The notes beneath the pieces were generated by a model that saw only the letters and a list, made by a program, of their open reading frames with translations, was not told the DNA's origin and ran no database searches. Shown in pieces: positions 1-7,205 of a stretch of 11,670 bases of DNA. Both the position numbers and the translations under genes were made by a program. Within the stretch, counting starts at the first letter, position 1. Each line of letters starts with the position of its first letter. Source of the stretch: Candidatus Peregrinibacteria bacterium (GTDB taxonomy: Bacteria; Patescibacteriota; Gracilibacteria; UBA1369); contig WJJQ01000014.1 of NCBI GenBank assembly GCA_014729615.1, forward strand, positions 1 to 11,670, in the 5' to 3' direction.

Positions 1-2451
1 ATATAAATTGCTTCCCAATGATGTTAGTCCGGCACCCGCGTAGAGATTTTCAGGAATGTCCGCGAGTTGCGTATAGGTTCCTTCGCCTGTTGTTGAGTCA
101 GTTATTGTGTAGGAAACAAATTCTGAAGTATTGTTTCCAATTGTTAAATATATGTCATTTCCCGAACCGGGATAGTAAATTAGCTCGCCATCATCGTATC
201 CGGTATCTTGCGCACCCGTTTGAGTGTGATTATAAACAATGTCCGGATTAGGTATGCCACCTTTTAAAGTGTCTAAGTCTGTAACGACAATTCCATGATA
301 ATCGTCACCTACTGTAAAACCGAAAATTTTGTTACCTACTATTGTCGCGTCATTATAAAATCTACCATCGTAATCAATAATGGATTTTGAGTACTTGTTG
401 GTTTGCGTGTCATAAGTCAGCAAATGAATGCCATCAGATAGATAAAGTGTGTCACCAACCATTTCCATTACATGTGGATTGAATAGGTTGCCATTGGCAT
501 ACATATAATCACCGTTCAAAGCTAAACCGTAAGGATCGTCGTCTTCCCATAATGTAATATTTTGATCAAAGTCATATTTATAAAAAGAACCATCCTGATC
601 GTTTGCCGCTCGTAAATAATATAAATCTGCATCATTATGCATTGCAGTCGCAAAATATGGTAAAGTTGAATTGGGTATTGTACCAACGTTGGAGTTTTGC
701 CATTGATTTAGAATAGAATCGTATTCAATGCCGTAACCAATGTTGATCAGTTTGTTGTTTTGTTTGATTAAGGTATTACTTTTTCTGGTTGTGCTTGCGT
801 CTATTTCTTCAAACTGGGCAATAGGTTTCGATCCGGGACCACCGCTAAGTGATCGTGGCCACGGGATGAATTCATTTAAATCTATGTAAAATTTGTGGAA
901 TTCAGCGTAATTTTCTCCATTCAATAAATATAAAATATTTCCGGTTGGGTCTTCGGTGCTTGGCCCCGGTTGTACCAGTGCTTTTCTTGTAGCTTCGTTA
1001 GTTATAAAACCTTGATCAGGCACTTGCGCGGGAATTAGCATAGGCCATTCCATGTCATCAATTACGAATTTTGAAGGTGGTGAGTAATATCCATATGTAA
1101 AGAAGTAAATTTCAGCTTTTCCATCTGTACCGTTTGCAATATAAACCGGTTCGCTTTCGGAATTGGCCGGAAATTCAAACGGAGCCTTGGGTAATTCTTC
1201 CCAGGTTTGGTTGGTCAAATGGTATCTGTAAAATGATTTACTATTGCCAAAACCAACATAAATGTATGTTGGATCAGAGGTCATAATGCTAACCTGCATG
1301 TCTGCGGGCATGTCGGGAAGGCCTGTTTCCCATGTATCGGTGGTTACGTTATATCTCCAAAACATGTCGTTTTCCGTACCCGGACTTACATAAATGTAAT
1401 TATCAGTTGTTGGATTTGGAAAATGCATTTCCGGATCTTGAATATTGCCGGGTGCATTTGCCAGTTGTGTCCAAGTACCTTCACCTGTGGTCAGATTTGT
1501 AATTTGATACTTGTAAAAGTTTTTAGTCCCGTTACCCGGGAGTATATAAATTCCGTCAATGCCCGCGGCAATTGCCGAAGTGGAATCAAAAAAGTTTTCA
1601 TAATTGAAAGGCGGTAATGTACGCCATTCATCGTTTGTGATGTCGTAAACATTAAAACGATTGTTGGCATTTACAGTAAAAATTAAGTCGTTTACAGCTC
1701 TTCCGTTTAAAATACTCAGGTTGATTGTTGCATTGGCTTGGTCGAAAGTATTTGTTGTTGGATCATATTCTATATAAGAGTATAAACCGTTTCTGTTGTT
1801 ACCTGAGAAATAAAGTTTTCCGTTATATTCCGCTGAAGCGTCCGGTTCTAAATATGGTCCCGTTTCAAATTGTTTCGCAGGTACTAATGTTTTGTCGGAT
1901 TGTCGATAAAGTGGTCGTATGTTTTCACCTATCCACTCATCAAATTCTATGCTGTAAAGATCTAAATTTGAGTAATTGGCGGTGTAAATGTATTCGTCAA
2001 AACCGTCGTTGTCCACGTCAACCGGTTCCAGATCCGTATAATGATCCACATTGTTGGGTTCATCTAAATCGGTGACTTCACAATCGCCTGTGCCACCGTT
2101 TACGCCCAATGGATTATATTTTTTAAAAAGCCTGGTTCCAACTCCTTCTTTACCTATTACGTATGTTACTTCGCCTTCCGCTTCAGTTATTGCTGTTGTC
2201 ATACGACCACCTACGTCTTGCCAGGGACAATTGTTGGACGTTGTTGAAAGCCATTGTGATGGAGCCGAGGCGGTTACGGCATACAAAACAATAAAAAAGG
2301 AAATTAAGCCAAATAAGTATAAATACTTAAACTTCCAGACGTGATTTTGAAGAGTTTGCGCAATTCTTTTGTTTTTTCTGTTTGGATGTTTATGATTATC
2401 TAAAGCAATTTTTTCAGATAGTGGCATTTTTTTTGGTTCCTTTTTATCCAT
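1..2451 (-). CDS. Large Kelch-like beta-propeller surface protein, C-terminus outside window
   Basis: The frame stays open from an ATG at 2451 to the left edge, giving 817 residues with no stop, so the gene is 3'-truncated. Residues 1-40 are basic and probably cytoplasmic. Residues about 43-60 form one hydrophobic segment (signal peptide or membrane anchor), with a possible signal peptidase site after ASA (61-63). Residues 145-153 read DVDNDGFDE, a calcium-loop pattern seen in FG-GAP and dockerin-type repeats. The rest is rich in Kelch-style blade ends: ITNDEWRTLPPF, TTGEGTWTQLANAPGN, TTDTWETGLPDMP, TNQTWEELPKAP, TTGEGTYTQLADIPEN. Such propellers usually bind proteins or glycans; the ligand here is unknown. 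Two cysteines near the N-terminus (75 and 124) could pair. An alternative in-frame ATG at 2427 has AAGGA 10 bases upstream, whereas 2451 has no Shine-Dalgarno, so the shorter start is possible. Surface location is inferred; the Kelch-like fold is fairly secure. Confidence 0.8.
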   Translation of the reverse strand, partial: MDKKEPKKMPLSEKIALDNHKHPNRKNKRIAQTLQNHVWKFKYLYLFGLISFFIVLYAVTASAPSQWLSTTSNNCPWQDVGGRMTTAITEAEGEVTYVIGKEGVGTRLFKKYNPLGVNGGTGDCEVTDLDEPNNVDHYTDLEPVDVDNDGFDEYIYTANYSNLDLYSIEFDEWIGENIRPLYRQSDKTLVPAKQFETGPYLEPDASAEYNGKLYFSGNNRNGLYSYIEYDPTTNTFDQANATINLSILNGRAVNDLIFTVNANNRFNVYDITNDEWRTLPPFNYENFFDSTSAIAAGIDGIYILPGNGTKNFYKYQITNLTTGEGTWTQLANAPGNIQDPEMHFPNPTTDNYIYVSPGTENDMFWRYNVTTDTWETGLPDMPADMQVSIMTSDPTYIYVGFGNSKSFYRYHLTNQTWEELPKAPFEFPANSESEPVYIANGTDGKAEIYFFTYGYYSPPSKFVIDDMEWPMLIPAQVPDQGFITNEATRKALVQPGPSTEDPTGNILYLLNGENYAEFHKFYIDLNEFIPWPRSLSGGPGSKPIAQFEEIDASTTRKSNTLIKQNNKLINIGYGIEYDSILNQWQNSNVGTIPNSTLPYFATAMHNDADLYYLRAANDQDGSFYKYDFDQNITLWEDDDPYGLALNGDYMYANGNLFNPHVMEMVGDTLYLSDGIHLLTYDTQTNKYSKSIIDYDGRFYNDATIVGNKIFGFTVGDDYHGIVVTDLDTLKGGIPNPDIVYNHTQTGAQDTGYDDGELIYYPGSGNDIYLTIGNNTSEFVSYTITDSTTGEGTYTQLADIPENLYAGAGLTSLGSNLY

Positions 2452-2481
2452 TTTTTGTTTTTTTTATATTTTTATCCAAAT

Positions 2482-2510
2482 AGTATACACTGATTTGCCA
2501 TTTTTCGCAA
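2482..2510 (-). promoter_or_regulatory. Sigma-70-type promoter of the Kelch-like gene
   Basis: On the minus strand a -35 box TTGCGA (2510-2505) is separated by 17 bases from a -10 box TATACT (2487-2482). Both match the housekeeping consensus well at ideal spacing. The expected start of transcription is near 2475, about 24 bases before the ATG at 2451. This suggests housekeeping rather than ECF control of the surface protein. No experimental support is available. Confidence 0.55.
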
Positions 2511-2559
2511 ACCGTTGTAGGCTTAAGAATCAGTAATTCTAAAACTAATTATAGCTTCT

Positions 2560-3483
2560 ATGACAACATGGCAAAAGTACCTGAAAGAATCTAAACTTGA
2601 TGAGTCTTTGAGTTATGTTTTGGCTGATCTTGAAGAGGTCTTTGTTGATTTATGGCATGCTTTTTCCGCCACTGGAAATGATCGGTTGGAAGGCAAAATT
2701 GAAAACATGAATCCTACGGGAGATATGCAGGCCAAAATGGACGTATATTCAAATCAACTTTTTGTTGACAAGTTATCAAAAAATGGCGCTATCAGTATAT
2801 TAGTGTCAGAAGAAAATATTGATCCAATTATTATCGATAAAAAAAGGGATGGCTTGGTTGTGGTTTTTGATCCATTGGATGGTTCTTCAATAGTCGATAT
2901 GAACATGTCGGTGGGGTCAATTGTAGGCGTATATAAAGGGGAGGGTGTAAAGGGTTTATCGGGAAGAGATCAAAAGGCTGCCATTATGGCTGTTTATGGT
3001 CCTTCGCTGTCGGTAATGGTTACAACGGGTGAAGGAGTCATTGAGTTTATTTATGACTTGGGAAAAAAGGAATTGGTTTTACAAAATGAACATGTTCATA
3101 TTCCGGAATCCGGACCAATTTTGGCTCCGGGTGGCATGAAAGGGTGCGGTATGAACAGTTGGTATTGCGCGCTTTTCAACAAAATGATGGAAGAAGATTA
3201 TTCATTACGATATTCCGGAGGAATGGTTCCGGACATTAACCATATAATAAAAAAAGGGGGGATTTATATGTATCCGGGTACAAAAGAAAAGCCAGGTGGC
3301 AAATTACGACTTTTATATGAATTGGCTCCACTTGCCATGATTATTGAGCAGACCGGAGGGCTAGCTATTGATGGGAAAAATGAGATTTTGGATATTGTTG
3401 TTTCCGATTATCATCAGAAAAGTCCTTTTTTCGCAGGAAGTAAGCATGAAATTGATTTAGTGCGAAAACATATCCCCAAGTAG
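2560..3483 (+). CDS. fbp: Class I FBPase-family sugar bisphosphatase, sedoheptulose-1,7-bisphosphatase-like
   Basis: This is a 307-residue cytosolic Mg-dependent phosphatase of the class I fructose-1,6-bisphosphatase family (usual length about 330). Metal-site motifs are intact: SEEN at 83-86, DPLDGSS at 104-110 and Glu254 in KLRLLYE. Compared from memory with plant SBPase, it shares GSSIVD (FBPases have SSNID), a GxDQxAA segment near 135-141, YGP at 146-148, a PGG/PGN-type turn at 190-192 where FBPases have NEGY, LRYSGGMVPDINHII at 216-230, LAPL at 255-258 and GSKHEI at 293-298. Sedoheptulose-1,7-bisphosphate, possibly alongside fructose-1,6-bisphosphate, is therefore a likely substrate. The cysteine pair used for thioredoxin control in plastid SBPase is not visible. 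The start at 2560 has no Shine-Dalgarno; a weak TATAGC at 2550-2555 raises the possibility of a leaderless transcript. Family certain, substrate inferred. Confidence 0.9.
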   Translation: MTTWQKYLKESKLDESLSYVLADLEEVFVDLWHAFSATGNDRLEGKIENMNPTGDMQAKMDVYSNQLFVDKLSKNGAISILVSEENIDPIIIDKKRDGLVVVFDPLDGSSIVDMNMSVGSIVGVYKGEGVKGLSGRDQKAAIMAVYGPSLSVMVTTGEGVIEFIYDLGKKELVLQNEHVHIPESGPILAPGGMKGCGMNSWYCALFNKMMEEDYSLRYSGGMVPDINHIIKKGGIYMYPGTKEKPGGKLRLLYELAPLAMIIEQTGGLAIDGKNEILDIVVSDYHQKSPFFAGSKHEIDLVRKHIPK

Positions 3484-3506
3484 TTGTCATGCTTTTTTTG
3501 TAATAA

Positions 3507-3546
3507 GATCATAGATTTTCTGTTCTAAAAAGTGTAAATCTATAAT
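3507..3546. repeat. Inverted repeat between the bisphosphatase and sigma genes
   Basis: ATAGATTT (3511-3518) is exactly complementary to AAATCTAT (3536-3543). The pairing extends outward through GAT/ATC after one mismatch, around a 17-base loop. It is AT-rich and has no following T-run, so it is not a standard terminator. It could be an operator or a leader hairpin, since candidate promoter elements of the sigma gene overlap its right arm. Confidence 0.35.
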
Positions 3547-3568
3547 CAGCACAGAGTAAAAATATAAT
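3533..3568 (+). promoter_or_regulatory. Candidate promoter region of the sigma gene
   Basis: Two exact TATAAT hexamers occur here (3541-3546 and 3563-3568), but neither has a convincing -35 box. Separately, TGTAAA (3533-3538), 16 bases, then AGTAAA (3555-3560) loosely resembles the TGTAAC-N16-CGTT found before the downstream FecR gene, which would fit autoregulation by the ECF factor. The region is so AT-rich that chance matches are likely. Confidence 0.3.
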
Positions 3569-3578
3569 TAATATTTTT
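3558..3578. repeat. AT-only hairpin before the sigma gene
   Basis: AAAAATAT (3558-3565) and ATATTTTT (3571-3578) are perfectly complementary around a 5-base loop. There is no G-C pair, so termination here would be weak. It lies just upstream of the sigma-gene start and contains the second TATAAT. It may be only a by-product of base composition. Confidence 0.3.
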
Positions 3579-3589
3579 GGCAATAGAGG

Positions 3590-4156
3590 ATGTCAGAATC
3601 AAATGAATATACTCCCGAGCAAATGGATGAAATAGTAGCCAGAGCTCAGGGAGGCGATACAGGCGAGTTTGAAAAAATCTATAATGCGTTTATTGATAAG
3701 GTTTATAGATATATTTATTTTAGAGTAAACGAAGAAGATGCAATTGATTTAACAGAGTCGGTTTTTTTGAAAATTTGGGAGAATTTGGGCACTTATAAAG
3801 TAGGAAAGCTTTATTTTAACGCATGGGTTTTTAAGATTGCGCACAATTTAATAGTGGATAGTTACAGAAGCAATAAAAATACAACCAGTCTGGAATTTGA
3901 AATTGTAGATGAAAAAAAAGAATCGGATCCTGTTTTGCAAGCTGAAAGGTCATTGAGCAAGGAAGTTTTAAGGAATGCCATCAAATCCTTGAAAAAGAAA
4001 TATCAACAGGTAATTTTGCTGAAATACATCAATGAACTCGATAATCGGGAGATCGCCAGAATTATGAACAGAAGCGAGGGAAGTTTAAGAATTTTAAAAT
4101 TTCGTGCCTTAAAAGCATTGAAACAAATTTTAAGTGATCAAAACATAACTTTTTAA
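3590..4156 (+). CDS. ECF-type RNA polymerase sigma factor
   Basis: This 188-residue protein has the two-domain plan of extracytoplasmic-function sigma factors. Region 2 (about residues 25-95) shows the region 2.1-2.2 signature FEKIYNAFIDKVYRYIYFR, then DLTESVFLKIWEN, then AWVFKIAHNLIVDSYR for -10 recognition. Region 4 (about 128-182) has LKKKYQQVILLKYINELDNR followed by a helix-turn-helix, EIARIMNRSEGSLRILKFRA, for -35 recognition. Region 3 is absent, as expected. An in-frame TAG at 3584-3586 confines the start to this ATG or later. The GAGG at 3586-3589 touches the ATG, too close for a normal Shine-Dalgarno. A FecR-domain membrane protein follows after 51 bases and is the probable regulator. 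Family assignment is very secure; the target genes are unknown. Confidence 0.93.
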   Translation: MSESNEYTPEQMDEIVARAQGGDTGEFEKIYNAFIDKVYRYIYFRVNEEDAIDLTESVFLKIWENLGTYKVGKLYFNAWVFKIAHNLIVDSYRSNKNTTSLEFEIVDEKKESDPVLQAERSLSKEVLRNAIKSLKKKYQQVILLKYINELDNREIARIMNRSEGSLRILKFRALKALKQILSDQNITF

Positions 4157-4184
4157 TGTAACAGAAAAGAAATATAGCCGTTAT
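4157..4184 (+). promoter_or_regulatory. ECF-type promoter before the FecR-domain gene
   Basis: TGTAAC (4157-4162), a 16-base spacer, then CGTTAT (4179-4184). This is the layout of Bacillus ECF promoters (an AAC-containing -35 and a CGT-type -10, 16-17 bases apart). It starts immediately after the sigma stop codon and would begin transcription near 4190, some 18 bases before the FecR-gene ATG. It implies that the sigma factor boosts its own regulator. It is a single site judged by eye, so the evidence is suggestive. Confidence 0.45.
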
Positions 4185-4207
4185 ATAAAGCGCGTGAAGC
4201 AAAAACT

Positions 4208-6148
4208 ATGCAAAATGAATTCAAAAAATTGGAAAATGCGTTGCATAAACTGGAAAAGCCCGGTTTGAATCAGATTCAAAGAAATCAGATAAAAACCAGT
4301 CTTTTTGCCAATATTAATGGCGTATCTAAAGAAAACGTGCCGTTTGGTCTGAAGAAATTGATTAGTAAAGTTTCTAAAGTCGGATCGTCCGTAATAATTC
4401 CGGGTTGGTCAAAATTTATGTTGCGAGAGAGGATTATGGAAAAGGTTGAAGAGTCGGTAAGCGTATATGGTTTGCAAAAAGGAATTAAATGGCAAGGTGT
4501 GATTGCCGGTATTACAGCAGCATTTTTTGTTTTTGGATCCGTGTTGTTTTTTCCATCCCAGCAAAATGTGGTTTATGCCAAAAAAGCTTATTTTAAAAGT
4601 GTTAAGGGCGAGGTTTTTGTTGTTAGGGCCAATAAAATTATTCCCGCTAAAGAAAAAATGGAACTGAAACAAGGGGACACGGTTTATACTTCCGCCTCCA
4701 GTAAAGCGACAATAAATTATGCGGAAAAGAGTTCGACACGTGTATCGGATAGTACGACAATAAAAATTGATAAAATTGAGCTGAATGGGAATTCAAATGT
4801 GAATATAAATGTTGAAGAGGGAAGAGTATGGACAAAAATAACCGACCCTGCCGGTGATTCGGGCATAACCATAAGTAATGGTGACGTTTCAGCCAAGGTG
4901 GAAACTAAGGGCGCGTTTGATATGGAGGTGGATAATGATGAAGTAGAGATACAGGTTTTTGATAATTTAGTGGAACTTGAAACGGCCGGGAATGTCGGGA
5001 AAACCGTTGTTGTTGGTTATAAAGCCGAAATAAATGATAAAAAAGATGTTAAAATAGAGAAAATGGCAATGAAGGATAAACGAGGACTAAGTTCTGAATG
5101 GGTAGCGGAAAATCTGGATGAAGATGTTAAGTTTGAAAATGAAGCATTTGAAAAGCAAAAAAATAAAATTAAGGATCATCAAAAAGGTGAAGTGATGATG
5201 GCTACGACTTTAATAGAACCGGTGCAATCTGAAAATAATGTACTTGATGAATATAAATCGAGGGTGGACCTTATTTATAGTGAATTGACTGTCGCTATGA
5301 ATACTTTAATTGATAGCGATCAGAAAAAGGGTGTGGAAGAACTGAATGAATTTAAGGAAAGTTATTTGAGTTTTTATGATGAACTTGAAGTTTTAAAAAA
5401 TAAACAGGATCCTTATTTCGTGCGGATTAATGAATATGTAGAAGAAAAGTTTGCGGAGAAGGTTGCGGTTTTGGCGCTTGCCACACCGGATGATGCTCTT
5501 TATCGCGCCAAGGAGGCAATGCAGGAACTTGAATTAATGAGGGCAAGCGGATACGCGGAAGAAGTTTTAATCAGTGTTAATCAGGCTGAACAAACATTAC
5601 TGGAAATGCAAAGTATGGTTAAAAGGGAAAACTTTGCGCTGGCATCATCTTTACTTAAGAGATATGCAAATAAGACAGAGCAGTTGGTTTTAAATTCAGA
5701 AATCACAGCCGATGATTTGTTTGTGGAGAGTCTTGATAAATTGGTTGCCGCACAGGTTAAGCATTTAAAACTTTTAACGGCAATTGAAGAATCAATTGAA
5801 AATCGTGATCAGTTTGAATTGAAGGAAAGAGTATTAAGTGTGCGAACGGAACTTGTAAGAAGATTTTTGGGATCGGTGGAACAGTATCCGCATATGGTAT
5901 CTAAAGATTTGTTGGAGGAGGTGAGGTCGTTTAACGAAGTTTATACTTTGGAAAAAAACAATGGTGATGCCGTGGAAACTACCGTTACAAAAATTCTGGA
6001 TGAAGAATATCAAGTGGTTTTCATAGATCCGGAAGATAAAGGATTGCAATCTGAAGCTGAAATCATGGACGAGCTCGATGCTTCGCCTGAGGTAAAACTT
6101 GAAATAAAGTTCAGTACCATAATAAACGATATACCCGGGGACCTATAA
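4208..6148 (+). CDS. FecR-domain membrane protein with long helical C-terminus, probable anti-sigma regulator
   Basis: This 646-residue protein has four parts. Residues 1-95 are charged, helical and cytoplasmic, suited to holding the sigma factor. Residues about 96-117 form one membrane helix. Residues about 127-273 form a FecR-type beta-rich domain (KSVKGEVFVVR, LKQGDTVYTSASSKATINYA, VEEGRVWTKI). Residues about 340-600 are predicted helical and heptad-rich, similar in character to the DUF5667-type regions found beside sigma factors in CPR genomes (resemblance only). In classical systems FecR relays a signal from an outer-membrane transporter; none is seen here, so the helical domain may be the sensor. 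The protein has no cysteine. An in-frame TGA at 4196-4198 fixes the start at or after 4208; there is no clear Shine-Dalgarno. Its last codon, CTA, is the antisense of the mraY TAG stop, so the convergent genes overlap by 6 bases. Confidence 0.85.
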   Translation: MQNEFKKLENALHKLEKPGLNQIQRNQIKTSLFANINGVSKENVPFGLKKLISKVSKVGSSVIIPGWSKFMLRERIMEKVEESVSVYGLQKGIKWQGVIAGITAAFFVFGSVLFFPSQQNVVYAKKAYFKSVKGEVFVVRANKIIPAKEKMELKQGDTVYTSASSKATINYAEKSSTRVSDSTTIKIDKIELNGNSNVNINVEEGRVWTKITDPAGDSGITISNGDVSAKVETKGAFDMEVDNDEVEIQVFDNLVELETAGNVGKTVVVGYKAEINDKKDVKIEKMAMKDKRGLSSEWVAENLDEDVKFENEAFEKQKNKIKDHQKGEVMMATTLIEPVQSENNVLDEYKSRVDLIYSELTVAMNTLIDSDQKKGVEELNEFKESYLSFYDELEVLKNKQDPYFVRINEYVEEKFAEKVAVLALATPDDALYRAKEAMQELELMRASGYAEEVLISVNQAEQTLLEMQSMVKRENFALASSLLKRYANKTEQLVLNSEITADDLFVESLDKLVAAQVKHLKLLTAIEESIENRDQFELKERVLSVRTELVRRFLGSVEQYPHMVSKDLLEEVRSFNEVYTLEKNNGDAVETTVTKILDEEYQVVFIDPEDKGLQSEAEIMDELDASPEVKLEIKFSTIINDIPGDL

Positions 6149-7204
6149 TCCTCCAATTGCCAAAAGGCCTATAATGAGGCCGAGGCTGGTTGCGAAGCCT
6201 CCTATTATCCAAAAGCGCATTACAATATTCGGTTCGGACCAACCTTTCTTTTCAAAATGATGATGAAGGGGAGCTATAAGAAAAACTTTTTTCTTGAAGA
6301 GTTTTTTTGAAGTAACTTGAATGATAACTGAAAGTGTTTCGACTACGAAAATTAATCCAATAATTATGAGTACCGCTACGGAATCTGTTAGCATGGCTAT
6401 AACCCCTAGTGTGGCCCCGAGTGAAATAGCGCCCGTGTCGCCCATGAAAAATTTGGCGGGATAAATGTTAAACCACATGAAACCGATTATGGCACCCATA
6501 ATAACGGCGCAAAGCGCCGAAAGAATGAAAAGACCTTTAGCGAATGCCAGTATTGCAAAGGCGCCAAATGCCATCATGAGAAGGCCGCCCGCGAGACCAT
6601 CAAGACCATCGGTAATGTTGACGGCGTTCGATGTGGCGGTGATGACAAGAATAAAAAGGGGAATATACCATATGCCAATTGTTAAATCGCCAATTAAGGG
6701 TATGTGAATTTGATTATATTCTAGTCGGTAATGGAACCAAAAAGCACCCGCCGTGGCAAAAAAAGTAAGCCAGAAAAATTTTGGTTTTACGTTTATTCCT
6801 TTACTTTTACCCAATCCTTTTATGTTGTAATAATCGTCCACGGCACCGAGTAAAGCAGTTGTAATAAGTGTAAACAAAGGAAGCCAGGTTTCTTCACGAC
6901 TTAAAAGTGAACTTGTGGTAACACCCAGCGCGGGTAAAGTGTGTGAAATTAAAACTACAATTAATACGGTACCCCAAATTAGAATTCCGCCCATGGTGGG
7001 AGTACCTTTTTTTTCGGAATGAAGTTCTTGAAATACTTTAGCCTGTTCACCAGTTGATGCTTTTTCGCGCAATTGCTTGCTTATTTTGTACTTTTTTAAA
7101 AGTTTGATACAAATAGGGCCGAGTAAAACCGCGATAATAAAGGCAATGATTTCGGATCCGAAAATTAATATTAAATGTCTCAGGTAGTCTATTGTTTCTA
7201 TCAT
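6143..7204 (-). CDS. mraY: Phospho-N-acetylmuramoyl-pentapeptide-transferase MraY
   Basis: MraY transfers phospho-MurNAc-pentapeptide from the UDP-linked precursor to undecaprenyl phosphate, making lipid I at the inner face of the membrane. The 353 residues match the usual length (about 360) and contain roughly ten hydrophobic helices. Family motifs are present: KKGTPTMGG (65-73), the Asp pair in AVDDYYN (123-124), NAVNITDGLDGLAGG (193-207), FFMGDTGAISLG (252-263) and APLHHHFEKKGW (311-322) with the triple histidine at 314-316. The ATG lies one base after the carboxypeptidase stop, implying translational coupling. It is the last gene of the minus-strand operon. MraY normally sits in the division/cell-wall cluster next to murF or murD; here it follows LCP and carboxypeptidase genes. 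Confidence 0.96.
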   Translation of the reverse strand: MIETIDYLRHLILIFGSEIIAFIIAVLLGPICIKLLKKYKISKQLREKASTGEQAKVFQELHSEKKGTPTMGGILIWGTVLIVVLISHTLPALGVTTSSLLSREETWLPLFTLITTALLGAVDDYYNIKGLGKSKGINVKPKFFWLTFFATAGAFWFHYRLEYNQIHIPLIGDLTIGIWYIPLFILVITATSNAVNITDGLDGLAGGLLMMAFGAFAILAFAKGLFILSALCAVIMGAIIGFMWFNIYPAKFFMGDTGAISLGATLGVIAMLTDSVAVLIIIGLIFVVETLSVIIQVTSKKLFKKKVFLIAPLHHHFEKKGWSEPNIVMRFWIIGGFATSLGLIIGLLAIGGL

Positions 7205-7205
7205 G

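Noticed and set aside
1423..2344. Plus-strand open frames opposite the Kelch-like gene
   Set aside because: Their products are low in recognisable motifs and Cys/Arg-rich, while the minus frame is open throughout with consistent Kelch motifs; they are antisense shadows.
3484..3500. T-run after the bisphosphatase stop as a terminator
   Set aside because: Seven Ts follow GC, but no stable hairpin precedes them, so a rho-independent terminator is not supported.
6166..6181. GGCCT / AGGCC hairpin at the end of the convergent pair
   Set aside because: The 5-base stem lies inside mraY coding sequence, has no T-run on either side, and is explained by the Gly-Leu codons.
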